This document shows positions 43,983-53,014 of a stretch of DNA of 64,000 nt, one piece after another. This DNA comes from Brevibacillus ruminantium (GTDB taxonomy: Bacteria > Bacillota > Bacilli > Brevibacillales > Brevibacillaceae). The notes beneath the pieces are model-generated. The model was not told where the DNA came from and did not search any database. It saw nothing but the letters and a program-made list of their open reading frames with translations. Both the position numbers and the translations under genes were made by a program. Where the stretch lies: NCBI RefSeq assembly GCF_023746555.1, contig NZ_CP098755.1, positions 2,367,001 to 2,431,000 of the forward strand, written 5' to 3'. Numbering within the stretch: position 1 is the stretch's first letter; each line of letters opens with the position of its first letter.

Positions 43983-44996
43983 ATGGCTCGCGGCGCAAAA
44001 GAGTTGTCCGGTAGACAGAAGGCTGCGATCCTGCTCATCTCTCTCGGACCGGAAGTATCCGCACAGGTGTTTAAACATCTGCGAGAGGACGAGATCGAGC
44101 AGCTTACGTTGGAAATTGCCAACGTTCGCAAAGTAGATACGGATGAAAAAGACAAGATCCTGGCAGAGTTCCATCAAATTGCGGTGGCGCAAGAAGTTAT
44201 TTCGCAGGGTGGGATTACCTACGCGAAAGAAATCTTGCAAAAGGCACTGGGTGAAACCAAAGCGATGGATATTATCAATCGCCTTACAGCAAATCTGCAG
44301 GTTCGTCCATTTGACTTTGCTCGAAAAGCGGATCCAGGCCAAATTCTTAACTTTATCCAGAATGAACACCCGCAAACCATTGCCCTTGTACTTTCCTACC
44401 TGGAGCCTCAGCAAGCTGCGATGATTCTTTCGGCGCTGCCTCAAGAGAGACAGGCAGAGGTAGCAAAGAGAATCGCCTTGATGGACAGCACATCTCCGGA
44501 GGTCATCACACAAGTTGAGCAGGTATTGGAGCAAAAGCTATCTGCTACCGTTACGCAGGATTACACGCAAGCAGGTGGTATCGAAGCGATTGTGGCAGTG
44601 CTGAACGGTGTGGATAGAGGTACTGAGCGTACGATTCTGGATTCTTTGGAAATACAGGACCCGGAATTGGCAGAAGAAATCAAGAAACGCATGTTTGTCT
44701 TCGAAGATATTGCCACCCTGGACAACCGTTCCATTCAGCGGGTTATACGCGACGTGGAAAACGCAGACCTTCAGCTTGCGCTTAAAGTGGCGAGTGAAGA
44801 AGTCCGTGAAGTTATCTTCCGGAACATGTCCAAACGGATGGCAGACACATTCAAGGAAGAAATGGAGTTTATGGGACCTGTTCGCTTGCGTGATGTTGAA
44901 GAAGCACAGTCCCGCATCGTCGCGATCATTCGCCGCCTAGAAGAAGCAGGTGAGATCATCATCGCTCGCGGCGGAGGAGATGATATCATTGTCTAG
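43983..44996 (+). CDS. fliG: Flagellar motor switch protein FliG
   Basis: 337 residues. The N-terminal domain binds FliF (SGRQKAAILLISLGPEVSAQVF). The middle domain carries EHPQTIALVLSYLEPQQAAMIL with the EHPQR-type motif. The C-terminal torque helix has charged residues in LKVASEEVREVIFRNMSKRM. It transmits stator force to the rotor. The end overlaps the fliH start by eight bases. Confidence 0.97.
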   Translation: MARGAKELSGRQKAAILLISLGPEVSAQVFKHLREDEIEQLTLEIANVRKVDTDEKDKILAEFHQIAVAQEVISQGGITYAKEILQKALGETKAMDIINRLTANLQVRPFDFARKADPGQILNFIQNEHPQTIALVLSYLEPQQAAMILSALPQERQAEVAKRIALMDSTSPEVITQVEQVLEQKLSATVTQDYTQAGGIEAIVAVLNGVDRGTERTILDSLEIQDPELAEEIKKRMFVFEDIATLDNRSIQRVIRDVENADLQLALKVASEEVREVIFRNMSKRMADTFKEEMEFMGPVRLRDVEEAQSRIVAIIRRLEEAGEIIIARGGGDDIIV

Positions 44997-45798
44997 GATT
45001 CTTAAGCTGTCTCATTATCAAACGTCAGAGGAAGCTTTTCTTCTCTCGGTGAGCGTTTCAAAGTTACAGACGGTTGACTCACCAGAAAAGTTGCAAGAAA
45101 ATGTGCAAATTGTAAAAAATGCAGAAGAAGAAGCGAAAATCATTCTCCAGGATGCAGAAGAAACCGCGCAGAGACTGCTTCGCGAGGCGATGGAGCAGAC
45201 AGAAAAAATGCGACAGGAAGCTCTGACCGAAATGGATGAATGGTGGGAAAACAAACGTCATGAGGCAGCGGCTCTCTTTTCCCAGACAGAAGAAGAGGCA
45301 AGGAAACAGGGATTTCTCGCCGGACACCAGGCTGGCAAGCAAGAGGCTTGGGAGGAAGAGCGGGAAAAGGTAGAGGAAGCTGGCAAACTGCTGAACTTTG
45401 CCCATCAAGAAAAAGAAAGAATCATTGCCGAGGCTGAACCTTTTTTGGTAGAGCTGAGCATCGATATAGCAAAAAAAATATTGGGAGCCGAGCTTGTGAC
45501 ATCCCCAGAGAGTGTGCTGGAAATCGTGAAGGACACGCTTAGACGCTCGCGGGTTCACGGAGAAATATCCGTATGTGTTCATCAGCGTCATTTCAATTTT
45601 GTCCAAGAACACAGGGCACAGCTTTTGGCGATTCTGGACGGACAGGCAGAGTTGTCGATTTATCCGGATCACTCCGTTGATGAAGGTGGCTGTATTATTC
45701 GCACTCCATTGGGGAGTGTCGATGCACGAATTGATACACAGTTGACGGAAATCCGCCAAGCACTTCTGGAGATCGCCAAGGGAAGTGAGATAAGATGA
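44989..45798 (+). CDS. fliH: Flagellar assembly protein FliH
   Basis: 269 residues if translation starts at TTG 44989 (LSRILKLSHYQT), eight to nine bases after GGAGGAG inside fliG. The sequence then matches the usual FliH start. An ATG at 44980 is in frame but overlaps the ribosome site. A Glu/Gln-rich coiled coil (about 25-135) leads to the C-terminal domain (LSIDIAKKILGAELV and DEGGCIIRTPLGSVDARIDTQL). It regulates the FliI ATPase and links it to the C ring. ATGA overlap with fliI. Confidence 0.93.
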   Translation: MSRILKLSHYQTSEEAFLLSVSVSKLQTVDSPEKLQENVQIVKNAEEEAKIILQDAEETAQRLLREAMEQTEKMRQEALTEMDEWWENKRHEAAALFSQTEEEARKQGFLAGHQAGKQEAWEEEREKVEEAGKLLNFAHQEKERIIAEAEPFLVELSIDIAKKILGAELVTSPESVLEIVKDTLRRSRVHGEISVCVHQRHFNFVQEHRAQLLAILDGQAELSIYPDHSVDEGGCIIRTPLGSVDARIDTQLTEIRQALLEIAKGSEIR

Positions 45799-47114
45799 CC
45801 GTTCTCGACCTGAGCAAATATCGGCATGTTCTGGAAGCCATTGATCCAGTGCGAATCAATGGCAAGGTCACCCAAGTTGTTGGCCTGACGATTGAATCCC
45901 AGGGGCCTGAAGTGAAGCTTGGAGAAATCTGTCACATCTATGCCAACCAAAGTCAGGAACCGATTGCAGCGGAAGTCGTAGGCTTTCGAGAAAACAAAGT
46001 GTTGATGATGCCGCTTGGCGAATTGACAGCCATTGGGCCAGGAAGTGACGTCGTGGCAACAGGACGCTCCCTTCAAGTCAAAGTAGGTCCGGAGATCCTC
46101 GGACGGATACTCGATGGATTGGGGCGACCTCTACAGGGACAGTTGCCGCTTGGGCTAACTTCGTATCCGACGAATAACATGCCACCCAACCCGCTTTTGC
46201 GGCCAAGGATTCAGGAGCCGCTAAGTGTGGGAGTGCGTGCCATCGACGGACTGCTTACTGTAGGAAAAGGTCAGCGCGTGGGGATTTTTGCCGGCTCCGG
46301 TGTCGGTAAGAGTACCTTGATGGGGATGATTGCCCGGAATACGACAGCAGACATCAACGTGATCGGCTTGATCGGTGAGCGTGGCCGAGAGGTTATGGAG
46401 TTTATCGAGAGGGACCTCGGGGAAGAGGGATTGAAGAGGTCAGTCGTAGTCGTAGCCACTTCTGATCAACCGGCGATGATTCGGATCAAAGGAGCGATGA
46501 TCGCGACGTCCATCGCAGAGTATTTCCGTGATCGCGGGTTGAATGTGATGCTGATGATGGATTCCGTCACTCGTTTTGCCATGGCCCAGCGGGAAATTGG
46601 ACTTGCCATTGGCGAGCCGCCAGCGACGCGAGGCTATACGCCGTCGGTGTTTGCCTTGTTGCCCAAGCTTTTGGAGCGAGCAGGCACTGCAGATGTAGGC
46701 AGTATTACAGCGTTTTATACGGTACTCGTCGATTCGGATGACATGAATGATCCGATTGCAGATGCTGTCCGCGGGATTTTGGACGGACATATCGTACTTG
46801 ACCGGAAGATTGCCCACAAGGGACATTTCCCAGCCATCGATGTGATGGCCAGTGTAAGCCGCGTGATGAATGAGATATCTACAGATAATCACTTGGAAGC
46901 CGCACGTCAGCTGAAAAGGCATCTGGCTGTTTTTAAAGAAGCAGAAGATCTCATCAACATCGGTGCGTATAAACCGGGAACCAACCGGGAGATTGATCTG
47001 GCGATTCGCTACAGAGATGTGATTCGGGAATTTACAGCGCAGGGCACGCATGAACCATCTGATCTCCAAAGTGCCATCAAGTCGCTGATCACTCATTTTG
47101 GGGGAGTGAACTAG
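45795..47114 (+). CDS. fliI: Flagellum-specific ATPase FliI
   Basis: 439 residues. F1-beta-like ATPase with Walker A GIFAGSGVGKSTLMG, catalytic Glu in GLIGERGREVMEF and Walker B LNVMLMMDSVTRFA. The type III signature GEPPATRGYTPSVFALLPKLLERAG is present. It powers unloading of chaperoned substrates at the export gate. Starts at the ATGA overlap with fliH. Confidence 0.98.
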   Translation: MTVLDLSKYRHVLEAIDPVRINGKVTQVVGLTIESQGPEVKLGEICHIYANQSQEPIAAEVVGFRENKVLMMPLGELTAIGPGSDVVATGRSLQVKVGPEILGRILDGLGRPLQGQLPLGLTSYPTNNMPPNPLLRPRIQEPLSVGVRAIDGLLTVGKGQRVGIFAGSGVGKSTLMGMIARNTTADINVIGLIGERGREVMEFIERDLGEEGLKRSVVVVATSDQPAMIRIKGAMIATSIAEYFRDRGLNVMLMMDSVTRFAMAQREIGLAIGEPPATRGYTPSVFALLPKLLERAGTADVGSITAFYTVLVDSDDMNDPIADAVRGILDGHIVLDRKIAHKGHFPAIDVMASVSRVMNEISTDNHLEAARQLKRHLAVFKEAEDLINIGAYKPGTNREIDLAIRYRDVIREFTAQGTHEPSDLQSAIKSLITHFGGVN

Positions 47115-47115
47115 T

Positions 47116-47562
47116 GTGAAAGTGTTCCAGTTTCATCTCCAGAAGGTCTTGGATGTGAAGGAGAAAGAGAAGGAACAGGCTGAATGGGCTTTTGGCAAAT
47201 CGGTTCAGCGCAAGAATGAAGAAGAATGGAAATTGGGCCAGCTTCAAGGACTTCACGAAGAAGCGACTGGCATGCTGCATGCGGTTCAGACAGAAACGGT
47301 CAGCATCGCACGATTGATGGAAATCACCCAGTACAAAGAGGCCGTTGAGCGCTCCATAACCAGACAAAAAGTTACGCTGTATGGATGTGAGCAGGAAATG
47401 GAAAAATGCAAGCTGCGGCTGACTGAACAGATGAAAGAGACACAGCTTTGGCAAAAGCTTCGCGAGAAAGCGCATTGGCAATACACGGAGGATGCCAAGC
47501 TGCGGGAACAAAAAGAGATGGACGAGATTGGCACACAGCTCTATCTTCGCAAGAGCAACTGA
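47116..47562 (+). CDS. fliJ: Flagellar export protein FliJ
   Basis: 148 residues starting at GTG 47116. An almost continuous coiled coil (KVFQFHLQKVLDVKEKEKEQ, VERSITRQKVTLYGCEQEMEK, REQKEMDEIGTQLYLR), as in FliJ, which sits in the FliI ring and couples it to FlhA. Immediately follows fliI. Confidence 0.93.
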   Translation: MKVFQFHLQKVLDVKEKEKEQAEWAFGKSVQRKNEEEWKLGQLQGLHEEATGMLHAVQTETVSIARLMEITQYKEAVERSITRQKVTLYGCEQEMEKCKLRLTEQMKETQLWQKLREKAHWQYTEDAKLREQKEMDEIGTQLYLRKSN

Positions 47563-47574
47563 TGGAGGTTCACT

Positions 47575-48474
47575 ATGGAAGAAATCCAAGAAGAACGGGA
47601 ATATAGCAGGTGGGAATGGTTCTTTTACATGATTGTTATCCCTGCTCTGTTTGCCACGCTCCTTGGGGGAGTCTTTCTCAGCTTTCTGGGTGTCAATGTC
47701 CTGGGACATGTGCTTGGTTGGGCAAACACAATCCCCTACGTGGAAAAACTGATCCCGGATGATTATGCGGCAAAAGATGGCGATACGCCAAACGTGGATA
47801 AGGCCAAACAGGTGCAGACCTTACAAAATGAACAAGCCCAGAATCAGCAGACGATTGCCAGCTTGCAAGAAGAAACGGCGAAGAAAGACTCCGCGATTCA
47901 AGCCTTGGAGCAGCAGGTAAAAGATTTGCAAAAGATGATAGAAGACAAGCGGACGTCGGACGAAGAACGCCAGAAGCAGTATCAGGAGCTGGCGAAGCTG
48001 TACTCTACGATGTCACCGAAAAACGCAGCGGCTATCGTGGACAATTTAAGTCTGGAAGAAGCCGTGACAGTGATGAAAAAGATGAAGGCCGACCAACAGG
48101 CTGGAATCTTGGCAAAGATGGACCCGAAAAAAGCGGCTGATGTGTCCATCCTGTTGAAGGATACCGTCGTCACCAAAGATGACGATATTGCCGCTTTGCA
48201 GGAAAGGGTGCAGGTTCTCACCAAAGCACTGAGCGAAACAAGAAAAGACGCTACCAACATCGACTCGCTCATTAACACGTTTTCGCAGATGCCTGCAGAG
48301 GACGCAGCATCGATTATCCGCTCCCTGATGGGAACGAACCAAAACCGAGCGATCTCGATCCTGGCAGGCATGTCGAACGACAAGCGCGCTTCGATACTGG
48401 CCGCAGTAGCCAAGGAAGACACCAAGAAGAAAGAAGACGTTGCTGCTCGCATAACCAATGAGTTGCTTCGATAA
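47575..48474 (+). CDS. MotE-like/YlxF protein (MgtE N-domain repeats)
   Basis: 299 residues. One membrane helix (FFYMIVIPALFATLLGGVFL, about 16-35), a coiled coil (about 80-130) and two MgtE_N-like repeats in the C-terminal half (LYSTMSPKNAAAIVDNLSLEEAVTVMKKM and FSQMPAEDAASIIRSLMGTN, both shortened here). This is the protein found between fliJ and fliK in Bacillales (YlxF) and resembles MotE, a stator-associated chaperone. Its exact role in this organism is not known. Confidence 0.85.
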   Translation: MEEIQEEREYSRWEWFFYMIVIPALFATLLGGVFLSFLGVNVLGHVLGWANTIPYVEKLIPDDYAAKDGDTPNVDKAKQVQTLQNEQAQNQQTIASLQEETAKKDSAIQALEQQVKDLQKMIEDKRTSDEERQKQYQELAKLYSTMSPKNAAAIVDNLSLEEAVTVMKKMKADQQAGILAKMDPKKAADVSILLKDTVVTKDDDIAALQERVQVLTKALSETRKDATNIDSLINTFSQMPAEDAASIIRSLMGTNQNRAISILAGMSNDKRASILAAVAKEDTKKKEDVAARITNELLR

Positions 48475-48545
48475 GCGACGAAGAGGAATCTCTTTTACGC
48501 TATCGTTTATATAAGCAACAAAAAAATCAGAGGAGGTGTATAGAG

Positions 48546-49880
48546 ATGAATGTAGCCAATCTAATGGCTCCAACTGTACCGGTTGCCAGCGTGCCTGGAA
48601 CGGGTGTCCAGACAGGTGCAACGGGTCAGCAAGCTTTCGGCTCGCTGGGAAATTTGTTTGCCATGCAAATGACATCTGCCCTCGAAAGCATGCAAGCGAC
48701 AGAGGAAAACGAATTGTTTGGCGACGCTGGAGAGATGGACAGCAAGGATATGGCAGAGCTGACCGAATTGCTCGCGCTTTTGCAGCAGTTTGTTACGCTC
48801 CCCCTGGATCAAAACCAGGAAGAAGCAGCGGCCATCACGGAAAAAGCGAGTCAATTGCCAGATTTCACAGGCAAGCTCGCCCAGCTTCCCGAACTGGGGC
48901 AGAAACAGATGGAGAGCATGCATGCTGCGTTCACTCAGCGGGGACTCCCGCAAGCAACCGCCGAAAAGCTGGCTGCGTTTCTGACAGCTCTATCACAAAC
49001 AGATCAGACCATTCCTCAAAAGGGACAGGTCAAGCTGGATGAACAGTCAAATGAGCTGCTCAAACGGTTGGGGTTGACGGGGGTCCAATCTGAACAGGGG
49101 AAAACAGAAGAAAAGAAACCGAGCGCAGGCATGGTGAATGCCGCTCAAGTGAAACAGGGATCTGCCGAACAGACGGCTACCGCCCATCACCTGACGCAGC
49201 GTGCAAGTCAGATGCCAGCAATGCAGAATTTACGCGTTTCCCATGCATTGGCAAGCTACCAGACAGAAGCCGGCTTGCAAGCAAAGTCTGGTGTACTCGC
49301 GGATGCACTGAACGGCACTGACAAGAAAGCGACAGAAGCTGAGTTCCCTTCATTGAATTTGAATGCACAGGTAAGCCCTGGCCCGCAGCCTGCCTCATCT
49401 CAAAAGGCAAATGCGGCAAATAACGCACATCCGGTACAGGCGAATCAGTTTAGCCAGCAGGTATCCCAACTGTTTGTAAAACAGATGAAGCTGACGCAAG
49501 TGAACGGTGTTCACGAAGCCAGACTGATCCTGTATCCGCAGTCTCTCGGACAGGTAGATGTTAAAATCACCTCACAAAACGGGATCGTTACTGCTCATTT
49601 CTCCGCGGAAACCGCAGCAGGAAAAGAATTGCTTGATAACCAGTTGTCACAATTACGGGCTGCCTTGACCCAACAGGGCTTGCAGGTGGAGCGACTCGAA
49701 GTCAGCCAGCAAGGACAGTCATCCAATTTGGCTTTCCAACAACAGCAGCAGCGCGAACGCCAGCCTCAGCCTGAAAACGAAAACCAGAAGCAAACCGCCC
49801 AGGATGACGCTGAATTTTCACTGGAAGCCTTGCTTGACAACAGTGAAGAGGTTATCAGCAGAATCGGCAATTCCCGTTAG
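48546..49880 (+). CDS. fliK: Flagellar hook-length control protein FliK
   Basis: 444 residues. The long N-terminal part is Gln/Ala-rich and disordered. The C-terminal Flg_hook domain (about 310-395) has EARLILYPQSLGQVDVKITSQ and LLDNQLSQLRAALTQQGLQVERLEV. A Gln-rich tail (QQQQQRERQPQPENENQKQ) follows. FliK measures hook length and switches export specificity at FlhB. The ATG follows GAGGAGGTGTATAG. The next gene starts after 24 bases, with no flgD in between. Confidence 0.94.
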   Translation: MNVANLMAPTVPVASVPGTGVQTGATGQQAFGSLGNLFAMQMTSALESMQATEENELFGDAGEMDSKDMAELTELLALLQQFVTLPLDQNQEEAAAITEKASQLPDFTGKLAQLPELGQKQMESMHAAFTQRGLPQATAEKLAAFLTALSQTDQTIPQKGQVKLDEQSNELLKRLGLTGVQSEQGKTEEKKPSAGMVNAAQVKQGSAEQTATAHHLTQRASQMPAMQNLRVSHALASYQTEAGLQAKSGVLADALNGTDKKATEAEFPSLNLNAQVSPGPQPASSQKANAANNAHPVQANQFSQQVSQLFVKQMKLTQVNGVHEARLILYPQSLGQVDVKITSQNGIVTAHFSAETAAGKELLDNQLSQLRAALTQQGLQVERLEVSQQGQSSNLAFQQQQQRERQPQPENENQKQTAQDDAEFSLEALLDNSEEVISRIGNSR

Positions 49881-49904
49881 AGAGCGGGTAAAGGAGGAGT
49901 TGCC

Positions 49905-50300
49905 ATGCATTCGTTTCACATTGGGCAGACCTACTTTCCTGTCAAGCCGAGCTCTCCGGCATCCATTCGTCCGGCAGGAGCTGCACCATCCGGAAAGACC
50001 TTTCATGACGTTCTGGTGGAATCGATTGATCAGCCAAACGAGAAACGCGCCCTCAGCTTTAGCCAGCATGCCTTGAACCGACTGCAAGAGAGAGGCATTA
50101 CGCTGGACGATGCGAAATTGGACCGTCTGACTTCAGGTGTTAGAAAAGCAGCCAACAAAGGGGCGAGGGAATCACTGATCATGATGGATAATGTGGCCTT
50201 TGTCGTCAGCATCCCCAATCGAAAGGTGATTACAGCGGTGGATGACAACCGAATGAAGGACAATGTCTTTACCAATATTGACAGTGCTGTGTTTGTATAG
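49905..50300 (+). CDS. Flagellar operon protein, TIGR02530 type
   Basis: 131 residues. The family pattern is FSQHALNRLQERGITLDDAKLDRLTSGVRKAANKGARES and the end FVVSIPNRKVITAVDDNRMKDNVFTNIDSAV (each quoted only in part by the 20-residue rule: FSQHALNRLQERGITLDDAK; NVFTNIDSAVFV). This small protein is found between fliK/flgD and flgE in many Firmicutes; its function is unknown. ATG after AGGAGTTGCC. Confidence 0.88.
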   Translation: MHSFHIGQTYFPVKPSSPASIRPAGAAPSGKTFHDVLVESIDQPNEKRALSFSQHALNRLQERGITLDDAKLDRLTSGVRKAANKGARESLIMMDNVAFVVSIPNRKVITAVDDNRMKDNVFTNIDSAVFV

Positions 50301-50392
50301 GAAAAAGGGCCGGACCTCTTCGGAGGAAGCCCATCGGCTGCCGACCGACTGAAGCAGTCAGCAACTAAACATTTCGAGGAGGAATCAGATAT

Positions 50393-51214
50393 ATGCTACG
50401 TTCCATGTATGCCGGAATTTCAGGTTTGCGCGGATTTCAGACCAAACTGGATGTAATCGGCAATAACATTGCTAACGTAAATACCGTGGGGTTCAAGAAA
50501 AGCCGTGTTATGTTTCAGGATATCCTGAGCCAAAATATCGGCGGTGCAACCGCTCCAAGCGAAGACGGCGGAAAGGGTGGAGCAAACCCTCTCCAGGTAG
50601 GCTTGGGATCTCAAATGGCTTCCATTGACATGGTCTTTAGCAGCGGCAGCCCGATGACTACCAATCTGCCAACGGATTTGTCCATCGAAGGAGAAGGCTT
50701 CTTCATGGTAACCCCAGACGAAGGAACCACTGTTTACTACACACGCGCAGGAAATTTCACGCGTGATGCGGATGGATTCATGGTGAATCCCCAAGGGCTG
50801 AAGCTGATGGATTCCGATGGCGGAGTCATTCAGATTTCGCGTGATGATGGAGTTATGTCCTACTCGATCGGAAAAGACGGGGGCATCACGACCGTGGATG
50901 ATCAAGGGCAGCTGGCTACGGACGTTTTCGTCGGTGTCATGATGTTCAACAACCCGGGTGGATTGAAGAAAATCGGCAACTCTTTGTATGAGAATACAAT
51001 GAACAGCGGGGCACAGGATGGAGATCCAGTGACTCCGATCACACCAGCGGAGGCAGGGGTAAATATCATCGCAGGCCAACTGGAGATGTCCAACGTGGAT
51101 CTTTCTGAAGAGTTTACCGAGATGATCGTTGCCCAGCGCGGTTTCCAGGCAAACTCCCGGATTATCACAACATCTGATTCGGTTCTGGAAGAACTGGTGA
51201 ACCTGAAACGCTAA
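50393..51214 (+). CDS. flgE: Flagellar hook protein FlgE (short Bacillales form)
   Basis: 273 residues. Axial-protein N terminus (SMYAGISGLRGFQTKLDVIG, NNIANVNTVGFKKSR) and C terminus (VDLSEEFTEMIVAQRGFQAN, IITTSDSVLEELVNLKR), with a compact middle (LSIEGEGFFMVTPDEGTT). At this length it could also be read as a FlgG-type distal-rod protein. The position between the TIGR02530 gene and flbD is that of B. subtilis flgE (264 residues). ATG after GAGGAGGAATCAGATAT. Confidence 0.92.
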   Translation: MLRSMYAGISGLRGFQTKLDVIGNNIANVNTVGFKKSRVMFQDILSQNIGGATAPSEDGGKGGANPLQVGLGSQMASIDMVFSSGSPMTTNLPTDLSIEGEGFFMVTPDEGTTVYYTRAGNFTRDADGFMVNPQGLKLMDSDGGVIQISRDDGVMSYSIGKDGGITTVDDQGQLATDVFVGVMMFNNPGGLKKIGNSLYENTMNSGAQDGDPVTPITPAEAGVNIIAGQLEMSNVDLSEEFTEMIVAQRGFQANSRIITTSDSVLEELVNLKR

Positions 51215-51280
51215 TGTCTAAAGGGGATCGGGGAGTGAGGCTGCATGCTTCCTCCCCCTGAACCCCGAAAGGAGCGGCAA

Positions 51281-51505
51281 ATGATCCAATTAACCCGGTT
51301 TAACGGCGTCAAGTTTTATTTAAACGCAACGCATGTAGAAACGGTGGAGTCCACTCCAGATACAGTTATCACCTTGCTTACGGGGAAGAAGTACATCGTT
51401 CGGGAAACAGCAGAGGAAGTGAGATCACAGATCCTGCATTTCTACCAGCAAGCGTTTCCGGCATTTACGCCGCCGCGCAAGCCGGACGACGATTCCATTG
51501 AATAG
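51281..51505 (+). CDS. swrD: Flagellar protein FlbD/SwrD
   Basis: 74 residues from the ATG at 51281 behind AAAGGAGCGGCAA. Typical sequence: MIQLTRFNGVKFYLNATHVE, TVESTPDTVITLLTGKKYIV. SwrD raises flagellar motor power in B. subtilis. It lies between flgE and fliL as expected. Confidence 0.92.
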   Translation: MIQLTRFNGVKFYLNATHVETVESTPDTVITLLTGKKYIVRETAEEVRSQILHFYQQAFPAFTPPRKPDDDSIE

Positions 51506-51520
51506 CGGGAGGCACAAGCA

Positions 51521-51979
51521 ATGTTTCAAAATCGATTATTTAACATGGCCCTTATCATCATTATTGCGATTTCGCTACTGGGAGTCATTACGTTTGTGCT
51601 TTGGCAAACCTATCTCTCCCCCGCGGCCCAGACAGCAAGCAATGAGAAAGCCACAGAGGTAAAAACCCTCTCGGCCAAGGAAATGCAAGAGTACTCGGTG
51701 GATACCGGTGAAATTACCACAAACCTGCTTTCCAAAAACTATATCATTGTTCGCTTCACCATCACGGCAGACAGCAAGAGCTCCAAAGAAGAGCTGGAGC
51801 AGCGTATGCCGCAGGTTAATCAAATCATCATCAAGACACTGGCTGGTTTGGAACCGGACGACATCAAGGGTACTGAAGGCATCAACAAGCTGGAAGCAAA
51901 AATCATGAACGAAATCAGCGCACTGATGCAGGAAGGCAAAATCGTCCAGGTGATTACGACCAAACAACTGCAGTCCTGA
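51521..51979 (+). CDS. fliL: Flagellar basal body-associated protein FliL
   Basis: 152 residues. One N-terminal membrane helix (MALIIIIAISLLGVITFVLW) and an extracytoplasmic domain of stomatin-like FliL type (ITTNLLSKNYIIVRFTITAD, LEAKIMNEISALMQEGKIVQ). FliL rings surround the stator units. ATG after GGGAGGCACAAGC. Confidence 0.94.
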   Translation: MFQNRLFNMALIIIIAISLLGVITFVLWQTYLSPAAQTASNEKATEVKTLSAKEMQEYSVDTGEITTNLLSKNYIIVRFTITADSKSSKEELEQRMPQVNQIIIKTLAGLEPDDIKGTEGINKLEAKIMNEISALMQEGKIVQVITTKQLQS

Positions 51980-52018
51980 TGAATCAAGAAAGAATACATA
52001 GCAGGGAGGTGACGACAG

Positions 52019-53014
52019 ATGGCCGAGGTTCTCTCACAAAGTGAGATTGACGCGTTGTTGGCAGCACTCTCATCTGGAGAGATGGATGCCAACGAGCTGA
52101 AAAAAGAAGAGACTGAACGACGGGTTAAAGTATACGACTTTAAACGAGCACTGAGATTTTCCAAGGATCAGATCCGTGGTTTGACGCGAATTCACGAAAA
52201 CTACGCACGTCTGTTAACCACATACTTTTCAGCTCAGCTTCGTACCTTCGTGCAAATAACAGTTGCCTCCGTCGATCAACTACCATATGACGAGTTTATC
52301 CGCTCGATCCCGAAAATGACGATCCTAAACATTTTTGAGGCACCGCCTCTTGAAGGGCGCATGGTGTTGGAGGTAAACCCCAACATCGCCTATACGATGC
52401 TGGATCGCCTCCTTGGCGGTCAAGGGATCATTCCGGACAAGATGGGGGCACTGACAGAGATTGAGACAACCGTGATGGAGCGTATTTTCGGAAAAGCCCT
52501 GGATACCTTCCATGAAGCGTGGAAACAAATTATTGAGCTGGACCCTTATTTGGAAGGGTTGGAAATGAACCCGCAGTTCATGCAAATTGTTTCACCAAAC
52601 GAGATCGTGGCCGTTATCTCATTCAGTACCAAAATCGGCGATACCACGGGTATGATTAATCTGTGCTTGCCGCATGTTGTGTTGGAGCCGATCATGTCGA
52701 AGCTGTCCGGACAGTACTGGTTTTCCAAACAGAAAAAAACGCGGGATGAAGAGGAGCGACTCAGAGTTGAAGAGCGGGTAAAATCGGCAAGCCTGCCGAT
52801 CATCGCAGAGCTCGGAACAGCTCAAATAACGGTTGGAGATTTTCTTCAGCTACAGCCAGGTGATGTGATACAACTGGATCATCTCGTGGAGAACAAGTTG
52901 AAAATCAAAGTGGGAAATCAACTGAAGTTCCTGGGACAGCCGGGCACGCAAAAAGGGCGTGTTGCGGTGCAGATCGACGAAGTCCTTGAGGAAGGGGAGG
53001 AAAATAATGAGTAG
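52019..53014 (+). CDS. fliM: Flagellar motor switch protein FliM
   Basis: 331 residues. The N-terminal CheY-P-binding peptide is VLSQSEIDALLAAL. The middle CheC-like domain contains RGLTRIHENYARLLTTYFSA and YTMLDRLLGGQG. The C-terminal SpoA domain (about 250-325) has LGTAQITVGDFLQLQPGDVI. FliM forms the C-ring wall and receives the chemotaxis signal. It overlaps fliY by eight bases. Confidence 0.97.
   Translation: MAEVLSQSEIDALLAALSSGEMDANELKKEETERRVKVYDFKRALRFSKDQIRGLTRIHENYARLLTTYFSAQLRTFVQITVASVDQLPYDEFIRSIPKMTILNIFEAPPLEGRMVLEVNPNIAYTMLDRLLGGQGIIPDKMGALTEIETTVMERIFGKALDTFHEAWKQIIELDPYLEGLEMNPQFMQIVSPNEIVAVISFSTKIGDTTGMINLCLPHVVLEPIMSKLSGQYWFSKQKKTRDEEERLRVEERVKSASLPIIAELGTAQITVGDFLQLQPGDVIQLDHLVENKLKIKVGNQLKFLGQPGTQKGRVAVQIDEVLEEGEENNE

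Noticed and set aside
43767-44534. 255-codon antisense frame over fliF/fliG
   Set aside because: Shadow of real flagellar genes with no start signal.
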